A stretch of DNA of 64,000 bases from positions 1-64,000 of the forward strand of contig PCUW01000039.1 of assembly GCA_002787775.1 (NCBI GenBank), given 5' to 3'. A program made the position numbers and the translations under genes. The notes below the pieces were generated by a model. The model searched no databases and was not told where the DNA came from. It saw only the letters and a list, made by a program, of their open reading frames with translations. The number at the start of each line of letters is the position of its first letter. The stretch's first letter is position 1. Source of the stretch: Bdellovibrionales bacterium CG12_big_fil_rev_8_21_14_0_65_38_15 (GTDB lineage: Bacteria; Bdellovibrionota; Bacteriovoracia; Bacteriovoracales; Bacteriovoracaceae). Shown piece by piece: positions 18,877-26,310 of this stretch.

Positions 18877-19578
18877 TTATTCAGGTTTTTTTAGAATAAT
18901 ACTGGCCGTAAACTCTCCAGTATGGACTGGCTCTTCATATTTTAAAATTTTCATTCCTTTAAACATACTGAGAAGCTCACTAGGTCTTAAAAGATACTCT
19001 TCATCATAGCGTTCATTGCCCTTAACCGTTCTTTGAAGATCAGTGTGAGATTCATAAATTAATATCCCACCTGGTCTAAGCCAGCTAAGCATTCGTTCAT
19101 GAAGTTTTCGATCAACGTAATAAAAACAAATAATCGCATCAAAGGATCCATCTGCAACTTTATACTTATTCATCGAAGCAACAATTGTATTGATACGAAC
19201 GCCGTACTCGTCGGCCAACATTTTAGCTTTTTTGACGGCAACTGAACTGATATCAATGCCAGTAACTTTGTAACCTTTTCTGGCCATAAAGACGGCGTTA
19301 CGACCCTCTCCCATACCCATATCTAAAACTTTGGACTCAGGTGGAATATAGTCGTAATTTAGGGATAAGAACTTGGCAGGCTTTTTTCCAAACACATATT
19401 TAGTGTCACTGTACTTGCTATCCCAAAAGACTTTACCATCTTTATTAGTTGTCGCATCAGCTTCACGTATACCTGAAAGTGCTTCGTATCTTTTAGCATT
19501 AATGGCTTGACGCTGATTAGCATAAGCACTTTGAAGAACTATCAGTGATAAAAAAAGAAACTTAATAAGACTCTGCAT
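18877..19578 (-). CDS. SAM-dependent methyltransferase with apparent signal peptide
   Basis: The protein has 233 residues. The Rossmann methyltransferase core is clear: motif I VLDMGMGEG (84-92), then GYKVTGIDIS, ASMNKYKVADGSFDAIICFYYV, and LRPGGILIYESHT, close to the TehB/methyltransferase-11 branch. Unexpectedly the N-terminus is a textbook Sec signal (MQSLIKFLFLSLIVLQSAYA, AYA-N cleavage). SAM is cytosolic, so an exported SAM enzyme is odd; the leader may instead be an uncleaved membrane anchor. The gene overlaps the upstream gene by 17 bases and has AGAGGA just before its ATG, so this start is supported. Substrate unknown. Confidence 0.75.
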   Translation of the reverse strand: MQSLIKFLFLSLIVLQSAYANQRQAINAKRYEALSGIREADATTNKDGKVFWDSKYSDTKYVFGKKPAKFLSLNYDYIPPESKVLDMGMGEGRNAVFMARKGYKVTGIDISSVAVKKAKMLADEYGVRINTIVASMNKYKVADGSFDAIICFYYVDRKLHERMLSWLRPGGILIYESHTDLQRTVKGNERYDEEYLLRPSELLSMFKGMKILKYEEPVHTGEFTASIILKKPE

Positions 19579-19996
19579 CTTCCTCTCGATCGATAATAAA
19601 ATCTTCTCTTTTGGGTGAAACGCCTAACTCTGCATCTATTAGCAACATTAGCATTTCATACTGGTCTTCAAGATTATTTATCATTACGACGAGTTTGTCA
19701 GTAACTGTGCCTGGCATATCTTCAGTTATCATTAAGTACCAACGCATCTCATCGACGATTCGATGAAACTTATCGAGTGCAATGATCACGTCTTCACTGC
19801 AGTGCTTTAAGTCATTAAGTGAAGTTCCATCAAATCGAGTTTTAAAAACAGCAGGAAAGTGCTCTCTGGTTCTTTTTTGAGCAAAGACACCAATATACTC
19901 TCTCTCGCGTTTTTTGATTCGATCAAATAAACCTTGAGCATCAAGTTTTAGAATAATCAGAATACGAAGGGCATTGTTATCTAATTTACTTTTCAT
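19562..19996 (-). CDS. Hypothetical helical protein
   Basis: The protein has 144 residues and is mostly helical, rich in Lys, Arg, Asp and Glu. KLDNNALRILIILKLDAQGLFDRIKKREREY begins it, and an acidic tail (DFIIDREEDAESY) ends it. The middle (HRIVDEMRWYLMITEDMPGTV) is the only aromatic stretch. I chose the ATG at 19996 because GAGG sits 6 bases upstream; a TTG at 20008 directly after the previous stop is the alternative. It lies between another unknown gene and the methyltransferase gene it overlaps, so the three are one operon. No family recognised. Confidence 0.6.
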   Translation of the reverse strand: MKSKLDNNALRILIILKLDAQGLFDRIKKREREYIGVFAQKRTREHFPAVFKTRFDGTSLNDLKHCSEDVIIALDKFHRIVDEMRWYLMITEDMPGTVTDKLVVMINNLEDQYEMLMLLIDAELGVSPKREDFIIDREEDAESY

Positions 19997-20008
19997 GACT
20001 TGCCTCAA

Positions 20009-20455
20009 CTACGCCGCAGGCAATTTAGCTCTTCTGCCACCCGGCCAAGATTTGGTGTCGAATTCTTCAGTCATCACGGCAACGGCCATATGACGAACAA
20101 TATCATCAACAGTAAGTGGTAATCTCATATGATCATAACACTCAAGTCGACGAGCGAGGGCCAAATCTTCTGCCTCATTAAAACTAGAAGCTTCAAAGAG
20201 ACGAAACTTTTTTGTTTTCATGGCGAAGTCTAAATATTTTGATCTAAAAGTTAAATGCTTAGAGTGAGTTGTCATATCTGGAAGATAGGCCATGACAAAT
20301 TGCTTTGTCGGCTTAGCTAAACCAGTCAGATCTTTGGGTGAGACTGGGACTAATTGAATTCCATAAACGGCTAACCTCGTAGACAAATGAATAAAGGCGC
20401 GAGGTAGTTTTTCAGCGTAATTTAGGTAGAAAATGTGAGTTAAAGTCTCGTTCAT
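20009..20455 (-). CDS. Hypothetical cytoplasmic protein
   Basis: The protein has 148 residues without signal or membrane segment. It looks like a compact alpha/beta domain: THIFYLNYAEKLPRAFIHLSTRLAVYGIQLVPVS, then KQFVMAYLPDMT, and a conserved-looking helical end (LTVDDIVRHMAVAVMTEEF). The strand-like FVMAYLPD followed by basic residues could be a nucleotide- or partner-binding edge, but nothing is diagnostic. Its stop touches the TTG of the following gene, showing an operon with the helical protein and the signal-bearing methyltransferase. Function unknown. Confidence 0.6.
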   Translation of the reverse strand: MNETLTHIFYLNYAEKLPRAFIHLSTRLAVYGIQLVPVSPKDLTGLAKPTKQFVMAYLPDMTTHSKHLTFRSKYLDFAMKTKKFRLFEASSFNEAEDLALARRLECYDHMRLPLTVDDIVRHMAVAVMTEEFDTKSWPGGRRAKLPAA

Positions 20456-20486
20456 AGCTATTTATCGGAAATAAACAGCTATTAAC

Positions 20487-21278
20487 TTACTGGAGAATTG
20501 AGATAGGCAATTTTTGCCTTCTGGCAGCGATAAGCATAGAAAGCATGATTCCCATGGCCAGAGATAAAACAAAGCTTTTTGTTCCACTATCGTTATCTGA
20601 ATCATTGCCACTGATGAATGCCACTGAACCACAAGCCGCAAATGTTTTATTTCCAGATTCACTAGCAAGAGGAGAAACATATCCGATTTGCTGTCTGTAC
20701 TGAATTTCATCAATGGCAGAGTTTATCCCCTGCGAGTCATCAAACGTTAAGGCAGAAACACCTGAGAGGTTGGCGCCCATGATGCTATATTGCTGAGAAT
20801 GGTCCAGGCCAACAGTATGACCGAGCTCGTGAAGTATGGTTTTTTTGAGCATGTTGTTAGTATTTGATCTAAGAGCACTGTTGCCTCCATTTAAAATAAT
20901 TTCTACTTTTGAAAAATATGTTCCTGATGCATGCCTTACAGTCACTGCTAAGGTTGTATTCGGGTCGTAACCTGTTTCAGCAGCAAAGTTGTTGGACCAT
21001 CTAATATGGTTGCCACCTGGAGCGTTGGTTGAGTAACCAGGTGTTACCGACCAAATTTCTTTACCTGCTTGATTTTCCCACTCCTGCTGCGCCTCATCTG
21101 TTAAACGCGAAAGCAATTCGCCATCAGCTGGAGAAGAAACAAATTTTCCAAAACTAATTGGAAGTGATCCCCAGTAAAAGCCTTGCTTAAAATCTTCCGT
21201 GAACGCCCAAGCAAATCCTATGCAAGGTTTTAGTAACGTGAAGACGCAGCAGATAAATAGGAAAAAAGATTTTGGCAT
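20487..21278 (-). CDS. Secreted matrixin-like zinc metalloprotease with C-terminal membrane tail
   Basis: The protein has 263 residues with a signal peptide (about 1-25). HELGHTVGLDH (H150, E151, H154, H160) is the metzincin zinc site, and SIMG (M167) is the Met-turn, so the protease should be active. The end is peculiar: after AACGS (C216) comes an acidic Ser/Asp/Asn spacer (NDSDNDSG), one membrane helix (about 235-251) and a basic tail (ARRQK). That three-part layout resembles proteobacterial CTERM sorting signals. It is probably a surface- or envelope-held protease that may be released. AAGGA lies 6 bases before the ATG. A small secreted protein gene lies just upstream on the same strand. 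Confidence 0.82.
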   Translation of the reverse strand: MPKSFFLFICCVFTLLKPCIGFAWAFTEDFKQGFYWGSLPISFGKFVSSPADGELLSRLTDEAQQEWENQAGKEIWSVTPGYSTNAPGGNHIRWSNNFAAETGYDPNTTLAVTVRHASGTYFSKVEIILNGGNSALRSNTNNMLKKTILHELGHTVGLDHSQQYSIMGANLSGVSALTFDDSQGINSAIDEIQYRQQIGYVSPLASESGNKTFAACGSVAFISGNDSDNDSGTKSFVLSLAMGIMLSMLIAARRQKLPISILQ

Positions 21279-21339
21279 ATGACATCCTTGTCTAGCCGTT
21301 ACACTTCACCATCCTAGCGAAGTGATCTCTTAAGTTGAT

Positions 21340-21690
21340 TTAGCTTTTCAATCGTTCCATCCGACAGACAAAACCATTATTTAAACCAACATCATACTTT
21401 TGCCCAATTTGATATTTGTGGGGCCCATCTCTTAGAACAGTGATTTGTTTCTGATACGAATCCTTCGAGTTAGAAACGTCTTCACTATCTTCGATTTGAA
21501 ATTCCACTTGAACTTTGGCGAGGGCAGAAAGAGGAGTTTGAGAATTTTTCACAGAGAGAACATGACCAATAAAATTTTCTTCACACCGCGTGGCCAAATT
21601 CATTGTCGCTAAAGCTTCACCACTTCCTAGGGAAGTTGTGATGATCGTTCCCGCGATCAGTAAGCTTTTGATGACAATTCCGTTTTTCAC
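21340..21690 (-). CDS. Small secreted protein of unknown function
   Basis: The protein has 116 residues. The GTG start has GGAG 6 bases upstream. The signal peptide covers about residues 1-29 (KSLLIAGTIITTSLGSGEALA). The mature part has two Cys (CEENF and FVCRM) that may pair, and strands such as AKVQVEFQIED, KQITVLRDGP and YDVGLNNGFVC, suggesting a small beta-sandwich. It is 61 bases upstream of the metalloprotease gene on the same strand, so it may be a partner, propeptide-like inhibitor or substrate. That link is inference from position only. Confidence 0.6.
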   Translation of the reverse strand: MKNGIVIKSLLIAGTIITTSLGSGEALATMNLATRCEENFIGHVLSVKNSQTPLSALAKVQVEFQIEDSEDVSNSKDSYQKQITVLRDGPHKYQIGQKYDVGLNNGFVCRMERLKS

Positions 21691-22213
21691 CTCAAACTCC
21701 TGTTATATCTTTCATCTTCCTTGATCTTTCCGGTTCCATCCATGGATCCGACTTACAGATATACGTTGCACGAGTGATGCCAACTTTTATCGAGCGTAAA
21801 TGACGATTTAGACGCCTTTTCAGTGCCCCGATGGCACTGTAGGGGCAAGGTGCCCCCAACCAAAAGACTCAAAGTCCCAACAAAATTTTTAGAAAGGTTT
21901 CAATTTCAGCATCTTGCCTTGGTCTCGAAATGTCCCAAACAAATTTCGTTAGACTCTTTTGTAATGTCAAAACTCTGTGATGATAGATTGAGCAAGTTTT
22001 ATCAAAGTTTAAACTGCCATTACAGGCAGTTTATAAACCTCATCGTGAGCTGACATTCTCTTTCAAAACGCAAACTTAGCTACTTAAAAAATTCACATTT
22101 TGTCGACTCTTTGACACTCACTTCAAAACTTTGACTGACCTAAAGCCTTTCATTTTTACATGATCATAAATTCAACAAGCCAATTAATGGTAAATGAGTG
22201 TAGGGAGAAATCT
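21691..22213. other. Longest gene-free stretch, with three perfect hairpins
   Basis: No convincing gene lies in these 523 bases. Two perfect hairpins sit back to back: CAGTGCC/GGCACTG with loop CCGAT (21821-21839) and GGGGCA/TGCCCC with loop AGG (21842-21856). A third, AAACTGCC/GGCAGTTT with loop ATTACA, is at 22011-22032. Between them GTCCCAACAAAATTT (from 21874) and GTCCCAAACAAATTT (from 21932) form a near direct repeat. None of the hairpins is followed by a T run on either strand, so they are not ordinary terminators. The left part must hold the promoter of the small secreted protein, the right part that of coq4. A structured RNA or mobile-element remnant is possible. Confidence 0.5.
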
Positions 22214-23011
22214 ATGTCTTTAGCTAAGAAAACAAAGCTTGCTTTAAAACTTGCTTGGGCCGTCATTAAACTTATTAAGAATCCAAATGACATTAGTCCA
22301 ATTTTTAATGTTGGCGAGTTTAAAAATCACATGAGCTTTAGACAAGCGTTAGCAAAAGCGAGAGCTGATAGCGAGCTTAATGCCCTATTCAATGAACGTT
22401 ATCGTTCACCAAAAATTCACGATATGAATGAGCTATTACAATTACCAGCTAATTCATTAGGATACACCTTTGCCAAACATATGCAGCATTGGAAAATGGA
22501 TGTTGTTTTTTATCCAGAAATTGATGATCCAACGAATGATGACATCACTTACCTTAGAATGAGATCAAGAGAAACTCATGACATCCATCATGCCGTGCTC
22601 GGTATGAAGCCAGATCATTTAGGTGAAATGTCTATTTCTGCTTATTATTTAGCTCAATTAACAATCCCACTATCGGCCGTGTTACTTGGTGTAGGTTTTT
22701 TAGTTGCTACTATTAAAAAACCTTGGATGATCGAGCGCTTAGTTGAATCCATTATTCAAGGCTGGAACTTGGGTAAAACATCTAAACAAATTCTTGCCGT
22801 TAAATGGGAAGAGCAGTGGCATCGTCCAGTTGATGAGGTTCGCGCCGAATTAGGTCTTGATATTAAGTATGAAACTTGGCAGCTACCACATCAAAGAGAA
22901 ATTGAAAAAATAGAAAAAGCAAAGCTAGATATGCTCTTAAATGAAAAGTCTGAAGATCAAGCAACTAAGACCCTTTCTCCCGCTTCAATCTTTGCGCGTT
23001 CATATAACTAA
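22214..23011 (+). CDS. Coq4-family protein
   Basis: The protein has 265 residues from the ATG at 22214, which has AGGGAG 6 bases upstream; a longer reading from 22160 lacks a site. The family's zinc motif HDxxH-x11-E is complete: H122, D123, H126, E138 in THDIHHAVLGMKPDHLGE. The C-terminal KWEEQWHRPVDEVRAELG is also typical. Coq4 takes part in ubiquinone biosynthesis, where recent work on the eukaryotic protein points to oxidative ring decarboxylation. In bacteria many Coq4-like proteins lie outside ubiquinone loci, as here. A hydrophobic stretch (about 145-165) suggests membrane contact. It converges on the JmjC gene with a 47-base overlap. Confidence 0.82.
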   Translation: MSLAKKTKLALKLAWAVIKLIKNPNDISPIFNVGEFKNHMSFRQALAKARADSELNALFNERYRSPKIHDMNELLQLPANSLGYTFAKHMQHWKMDVVFYPEIDDPTNDDITYLRMRSRETHDIHHAVLGMKPDHLGEMSISAYYLAQLTIPLSAVLLGVGFLVATIKKPWMIERLVESIIQGWNLGKTSKQILAVKWEEQWHRPVDEVRAELGLDIKYETWQLPHQREIEKIEKAKLDMLLNEKSEDQATKTLSPASIFARSYN

Positions 23012-23990
23012 AGATAGAAGCAAAGTCTGTTCGATTTTTTGCTGCCACCCAAATTGGCGGATTGGTAGCTCCAACGGTTAAAAGAGCTTGCATAAAACTT
23101 ATTTTAAAACAATCAATAGCTCCAAACCAACGAAAACCTACACCAATAGAACCCGTTAAATTTGTCACATGATGCCACCATGATGGTGGATTAAAAAGTA
23201 CATCTCCAGGCGAAAGTTCACACTCCCAACGATTCAAAAATTGAGCCCCGGGAAAACGAGAGTAGTCAGGAGCATCTGGATCAAAAGCACTATGAAAATA
23301 CGGAGTACCAGTTACTGGCGGATCAAAAATAATATCACAGGCCGGTTCGTATATATACCAATGCTTTTGTCCGTAGACTTGGGTAAAAAGATTATGCTCA
23401 CTAGCGCAGTGGAGTTGAGTTCGTGTTCCTTTACCACCAATGAAAACCTGAAAGGTATTGCCTGAACTCAAAACATTTCTCATCTTGTAAAGCCAGCGCC
23501 AATCAAAATCGGCCAATAGTTCTGGATGATCATAGAGAATTCGATTAAATCGGCTATATTTTGAAATATCACCGCTGTCCATTGCCTTTAAAACATCACC
23601 AAGAGTTACATTTTGAACTTCATAATTAATATTCGTCATATCTTCAGGTGAAGCATCAATAAGAGAAACAGGATCAGAACCAAAGTGCTGACTTAACCAC
23701 TGCGGTGACCAAGTTTTAGTACAATTCCACTCTTTCGCCTTACCTTCCATGACAACAGGTAATCCTTTGTGCAAAAAATTTCTTTTAAAATCACTATCCG
23801 ATAGATTTTTTATTCGTGGAATCTCAAGACTTTTACCAAAGCCTTGTACTTGTAATTGACGTGAAGCTAGCTCATTAACTTCTAAGCGTTTTGAGGCAAA
23901 GCGAGTCGAGGCTGGACCTTTACCAAGAATATGCTCTAAAAGTCGCCACCATTGATAGCGTACACGGTATTCTAATTTTATATCGTTCAT
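22965..23990 (-). CDS. JmjC/cupin-8 family protein with altered metal triad
   Basis: The protein has 341 residues from the ATG at 23990 (GAGG 5 bases upstream; a GTG at 24005 is less likely). It has the cupin-8/JmjC layout of Fe(II)/2-oxoglutarate hydroxylases: LPVVMEGKAKEW, the strand FQVFIGGKGTRTQLHC, LFTQVYGQKHWYIYEP and SPGDVLFNPPSWWHHVTN. The first metal His is H194 and the distal His is H273 or H274. The expected HxD is HCA (H194-C195-A196); E198 might stand in. Such proteins hydroxylate amino acids or small molecules; this variant may be inactive or mechanistically different. It overlaps the coq4 end by 47 bases. Confidence 0.8.
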   Translation of the reverse strand: MNDIKLEYRVRYQWWRLLEHILGKGPASTRFASKRLEVNELASRQLQVQGFGKSLEIPRIKNLSDSDFKRNFLHKGLPVVMEGKAKEWNCTKTWSPQWLSQHFGSDPVSLIDASPEDMTNINYEVQNVTLGDVLKAMDSGDISKYSRFNRILYDHPELLADFDWRWLYKMRNVLSSGNTFQVFIGGKGTRTQLHCASEHNLFTQVYGQKHWYIYEPACDIIFDPPVTGTPYFHSAFDPDAPDYSRFPGAQFLNRWECELSPGDVLFNPPSWWHHVTNLTGSIGVGFRWFGAIDCFKISFMQALLTVGATNPPIWVAAKNRTDFASIFSYMNAQRLKREKGS

Positions 23991-24176
23991 CTCTACCTCA
24001 ATCACTTTTTATTCATATCGGAGTCTCGAACGAGCCTCATAAAGAATTTGTAATGAGGTTTCACGCTGTCTAAACTTTGGACAGTACTCCAACATAATCT
24101 TAGCTACTTAGATAAATAGAATTTGGCCTTAGTTTTGCTCTATTAAAGCTATATTTTTTGATAATAGAGGTTTTCC

Positions 24177-25172
24177 ATGAGAAGAATTAAAATTGTTTCT
24201 ACTGCTAAGTATTTACCAAGAAATAAGGTTACGGCCGCAGAGATTGATAAAAAAATTGGTGAAAAAGAAGGTTGGGTCGCTAATAAATCAGGCGTGCTCG
24301 TAAGGCACTTTGCCAGTGAAGATGAGACCTCTCCTGTGATGGGTGCTATTGCTTTAAAAGAAGCACTCAATAAAGCTGGATTAAAACTTGAAGATCTTGA
24401 TGCCATTATTTCTACGTCGGGAACTCAAGCACAAGAAATTCCGTGCACTGCCAGTTTGATTCAAGAACAGATGGGCGGACAAAATAGTGGTATCCCATGT
24501 TTTGATATTAATTCAACATGCTTAAGTTTTGTTACTGGCTTAGATACAATTTCTTATATGATCGATTCTGGCCGCTATAAAAGAGTTGCTTTGGTAGCGA
24601 GTGAAGTCGCCTCAGTAGGTCTTAACTATAATGAAAAAGAAAGCTCAGCCCTTATGGGTGATGGAGCTGCAGCAGTTATCATTGAAAGAACTCCTGAAGG
24701 CGAACAATCCAGCATCATTGGTGCACGAATGGAGACCTATTCATCAGGAGCTCATTTTGCTGAAATTCGTGGTGGCGGTACAAATATCCATCCAATACGT
24801 GGTCAAAATGTAAAAGAAGAAGATTTCTATTTCAATATGAATGGACCTGCCGTCTTTAAGCAGGCCTCAAAATTAATGCTACCTTTTTGCGAAAGGCTTT
24901 TTAGCGAAATGGACTTAAATCTAAAAGATGTCGATTTAGTTATTCCTCATCAAGCATCAAAAATGGCCTTAAAATTAGTACAAAAAAGATTAGAACTTAG
25001 TGATGAACGCTTCATGACTTATGTTGAAAATCATGGCAACACCATCGCAGCATCTATTCCGATGGGCATACATAATGCCATTGAATCAAAGCGTATGAAG
25101 CGCGGGGATAAGGTTCTGTTACTTGGAACCTCAGCAGGCTTCTCGATCATGGGTCTAGCCCTTCAGTACTGA
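24177..25172 (+). CDS. 3-oxoacyl-ACP synthase III family enzyme (FabH/OleA-like)
   Basis: The protein has 331 residues with GAGG 6 bases before the ATG. The thiolase-fold triad is C115 (INSTCLSF), H258 (IPHQAS) and N288 (GNTIAAS), so it should form a C-C bond between an acyl thioester and a second acyl or malonyl unit. The loop MGDGAAAVIIE is typical. FabH for fatty-acid initiation usually sits with plsX or fabD, whereas this one leads a run of ligase, OleD-like reductase, hydrolase and exporter genes. It is therefore more likely a dedicated secondary-metabolism synthase, possibly OleA-like. Which substrates it joins cannot be told from sequence. Confidence 0.88.
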   Translation: MRRIKIVSTAKYLPRNKVTAAEIDKKIGEKEGWVANKSGVLVRHFASEDETSPVMGAIALKEALNKAGLKLEDLDAIISTSGTQAQEIPCTASLIQEQMGGQNSGIPCFDINSTCLSFVTGLDTISYMIDSGRYKRVALVASEVASVGLNYNEKESSALMGDGAAAVIIERTPEGEQSSIIGARMETYSSGAHFAEIRGGGTNIHPIRGQNVKEEDFYFNMNGPAVFKQASKLMLPFCERLFSEMDLNLKDVDLVIPHQASKMALKLVQKRLELSDERFMTYVENHGNTIAASIPMGIHNAIESKRMKRGDKVLLLGTSAGFSIMGLALQY

Positions 25173-25179
25173 GGAATAA

Positions 25180-26310
25180 ATGAATATCTTAGTCACAAGT
25201 GGCAGAGCACCGGCCAGCCTTGAACTCATAAGACTTTTAAGTCTTGGAGGCCATACTGTGCATGTCGCCGATAGCTTTGATATTCACATTTCCAAAAGAT
25301 CAAAAGGTGTTTTTAAGAATCATTTGGTTCCAAGACCAAGACAAGAAACTGTCGCCTATGGTGATGCCTTAGAAGATATCATTCTTGAAGAAAAAATTGA
25401 TCTCGTTATACCCACTTTCGAAGAAAGTTTTTGGGTTTCAAGGTTTAAAAAGAGACTCGAAACATACTGTCCTGTCTTTGTTGACGAACTTTCAAAACTA
25501 AGAAAACTTCATAATAAATCAGACTTTATAAAATATTGCCAAGAGCTGGGAATTCAAGCGCCAAGCTCAACAGAGGTTCATTCTAAGATCGAGCTTAACG
25601 AAGCTTTAAGCGATCTAGAACAGGTTGTCCTCAAGCCTAGCTTCTCACGTTTTGGAGAGGAAGTTTTGGTAAAACCTAGCGCTAAAGAAATTAGCTCTAT
25701 TGATTTCACAAATCAAAGGTCTTGGGTGATTCAAGAATTCTTAGATGGCCCACAGTTTTGTAGCTATGCACTTTGTCGAGATGGGCACGTGCTAGCTTCC
25801 GCCATCTACCCTTCTGAAATTAAGTCTAATAAAGTTAGTCTTAACTTTCGACATATTGAGCATCAAGCCATTCATGAATGGGTTAAAAACTTTGCCAAAA
25901 AATCAAATTTCACAGGTCAATTAAGTTTTGACTTTATTGATTCTGAAAAAGGGCTCATGGCGATTGAATGTAACCCTAGAATGACAAGTGGATTACATCT
26001 TTTTGAAGACAGAGATGATTTTCATACTATTTTTGAAAATGATTTTAATTCAATTTTAACTCCATCACTTAAAGTTAGGAATATGATGGGTATCCTAGTC
26101 ATCCTTTACGGCATGGGAGACTTCAAAAATATCACTTCAAATATCAAAACATTCATTCAATCACGAGATATTATTTTTAGAAGAAATGATATCATGCCAT
26201 TTTTCGATCAATTCAAAACTTTTATCTGGCTCGCTATTCAATCAAGACGACATGGAATTAGTTTATCTAAATTTACGACGGTCGATATTGAATGGAATGG
26301 TGAAGTTTAA
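25180..26310 (+). CDS. ATP-grasp ligase
   Basis: The protein has 376 residues. The N-terminal pre-ATP-grasp Rossmann half (MNILVTSGRAPASLELIRLL) is followed by the ATP-grasp core: K152 in LKPS, WVIQEFLDG, and the metal-binding E263 and N265 in ECNPRMTSG. These ligases activate a carboxylate as acyl phosphate and join it to an amine, thiol or other nucleophile. The last 80 residues are an extra helical domain. It starts 7 bases after the KAS III stop, and its TAA shares one base with the next ATG (TAATG), so it belongs to the biosynthetic run. Substrates unknown. Confidence 0.85.
   Translation: MNILVTSGRAPASLELIRLLSLGGHTVHVADSFDIHISKRSKGVFKNHLVPRPRQETVAYGDALEDIILEEKIDLVIPTFEESFWVSRFKKRLETYCPVFVDELSKLRKLHNKSDFIKYCQELGIQAPSSTEVHSKIELNEALSDLEQVVLKPSFSRFGEEVLVKPSAKEISSIDFTNQRSWVIQEFLDGPQFCSYALCRDGHVLASAIYPSEIKSNKVSLNFRHIEHQAIHEWVKNFAKKSNFTGQLSFDFIDSEKGLMAIECNPRMTSGLHLFEDRDDFHTIFENDFNSILTPSLKVRNMMGILVILYGMGDFKNITSNIKTFIQSRDIIFRRNDIMPFFDQFKTFIWLAIQSRRHGISLSKFTTVDIEWNGEV

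Noticed and set aside
21823-22053. 76-codon open frame in the gene-free stretch
   Set aside because: It starts inside the first hairpin, has no ribosome site, and its residues (many Cys, Lys, Arg, Phe) do not look like a folded protein or signal.
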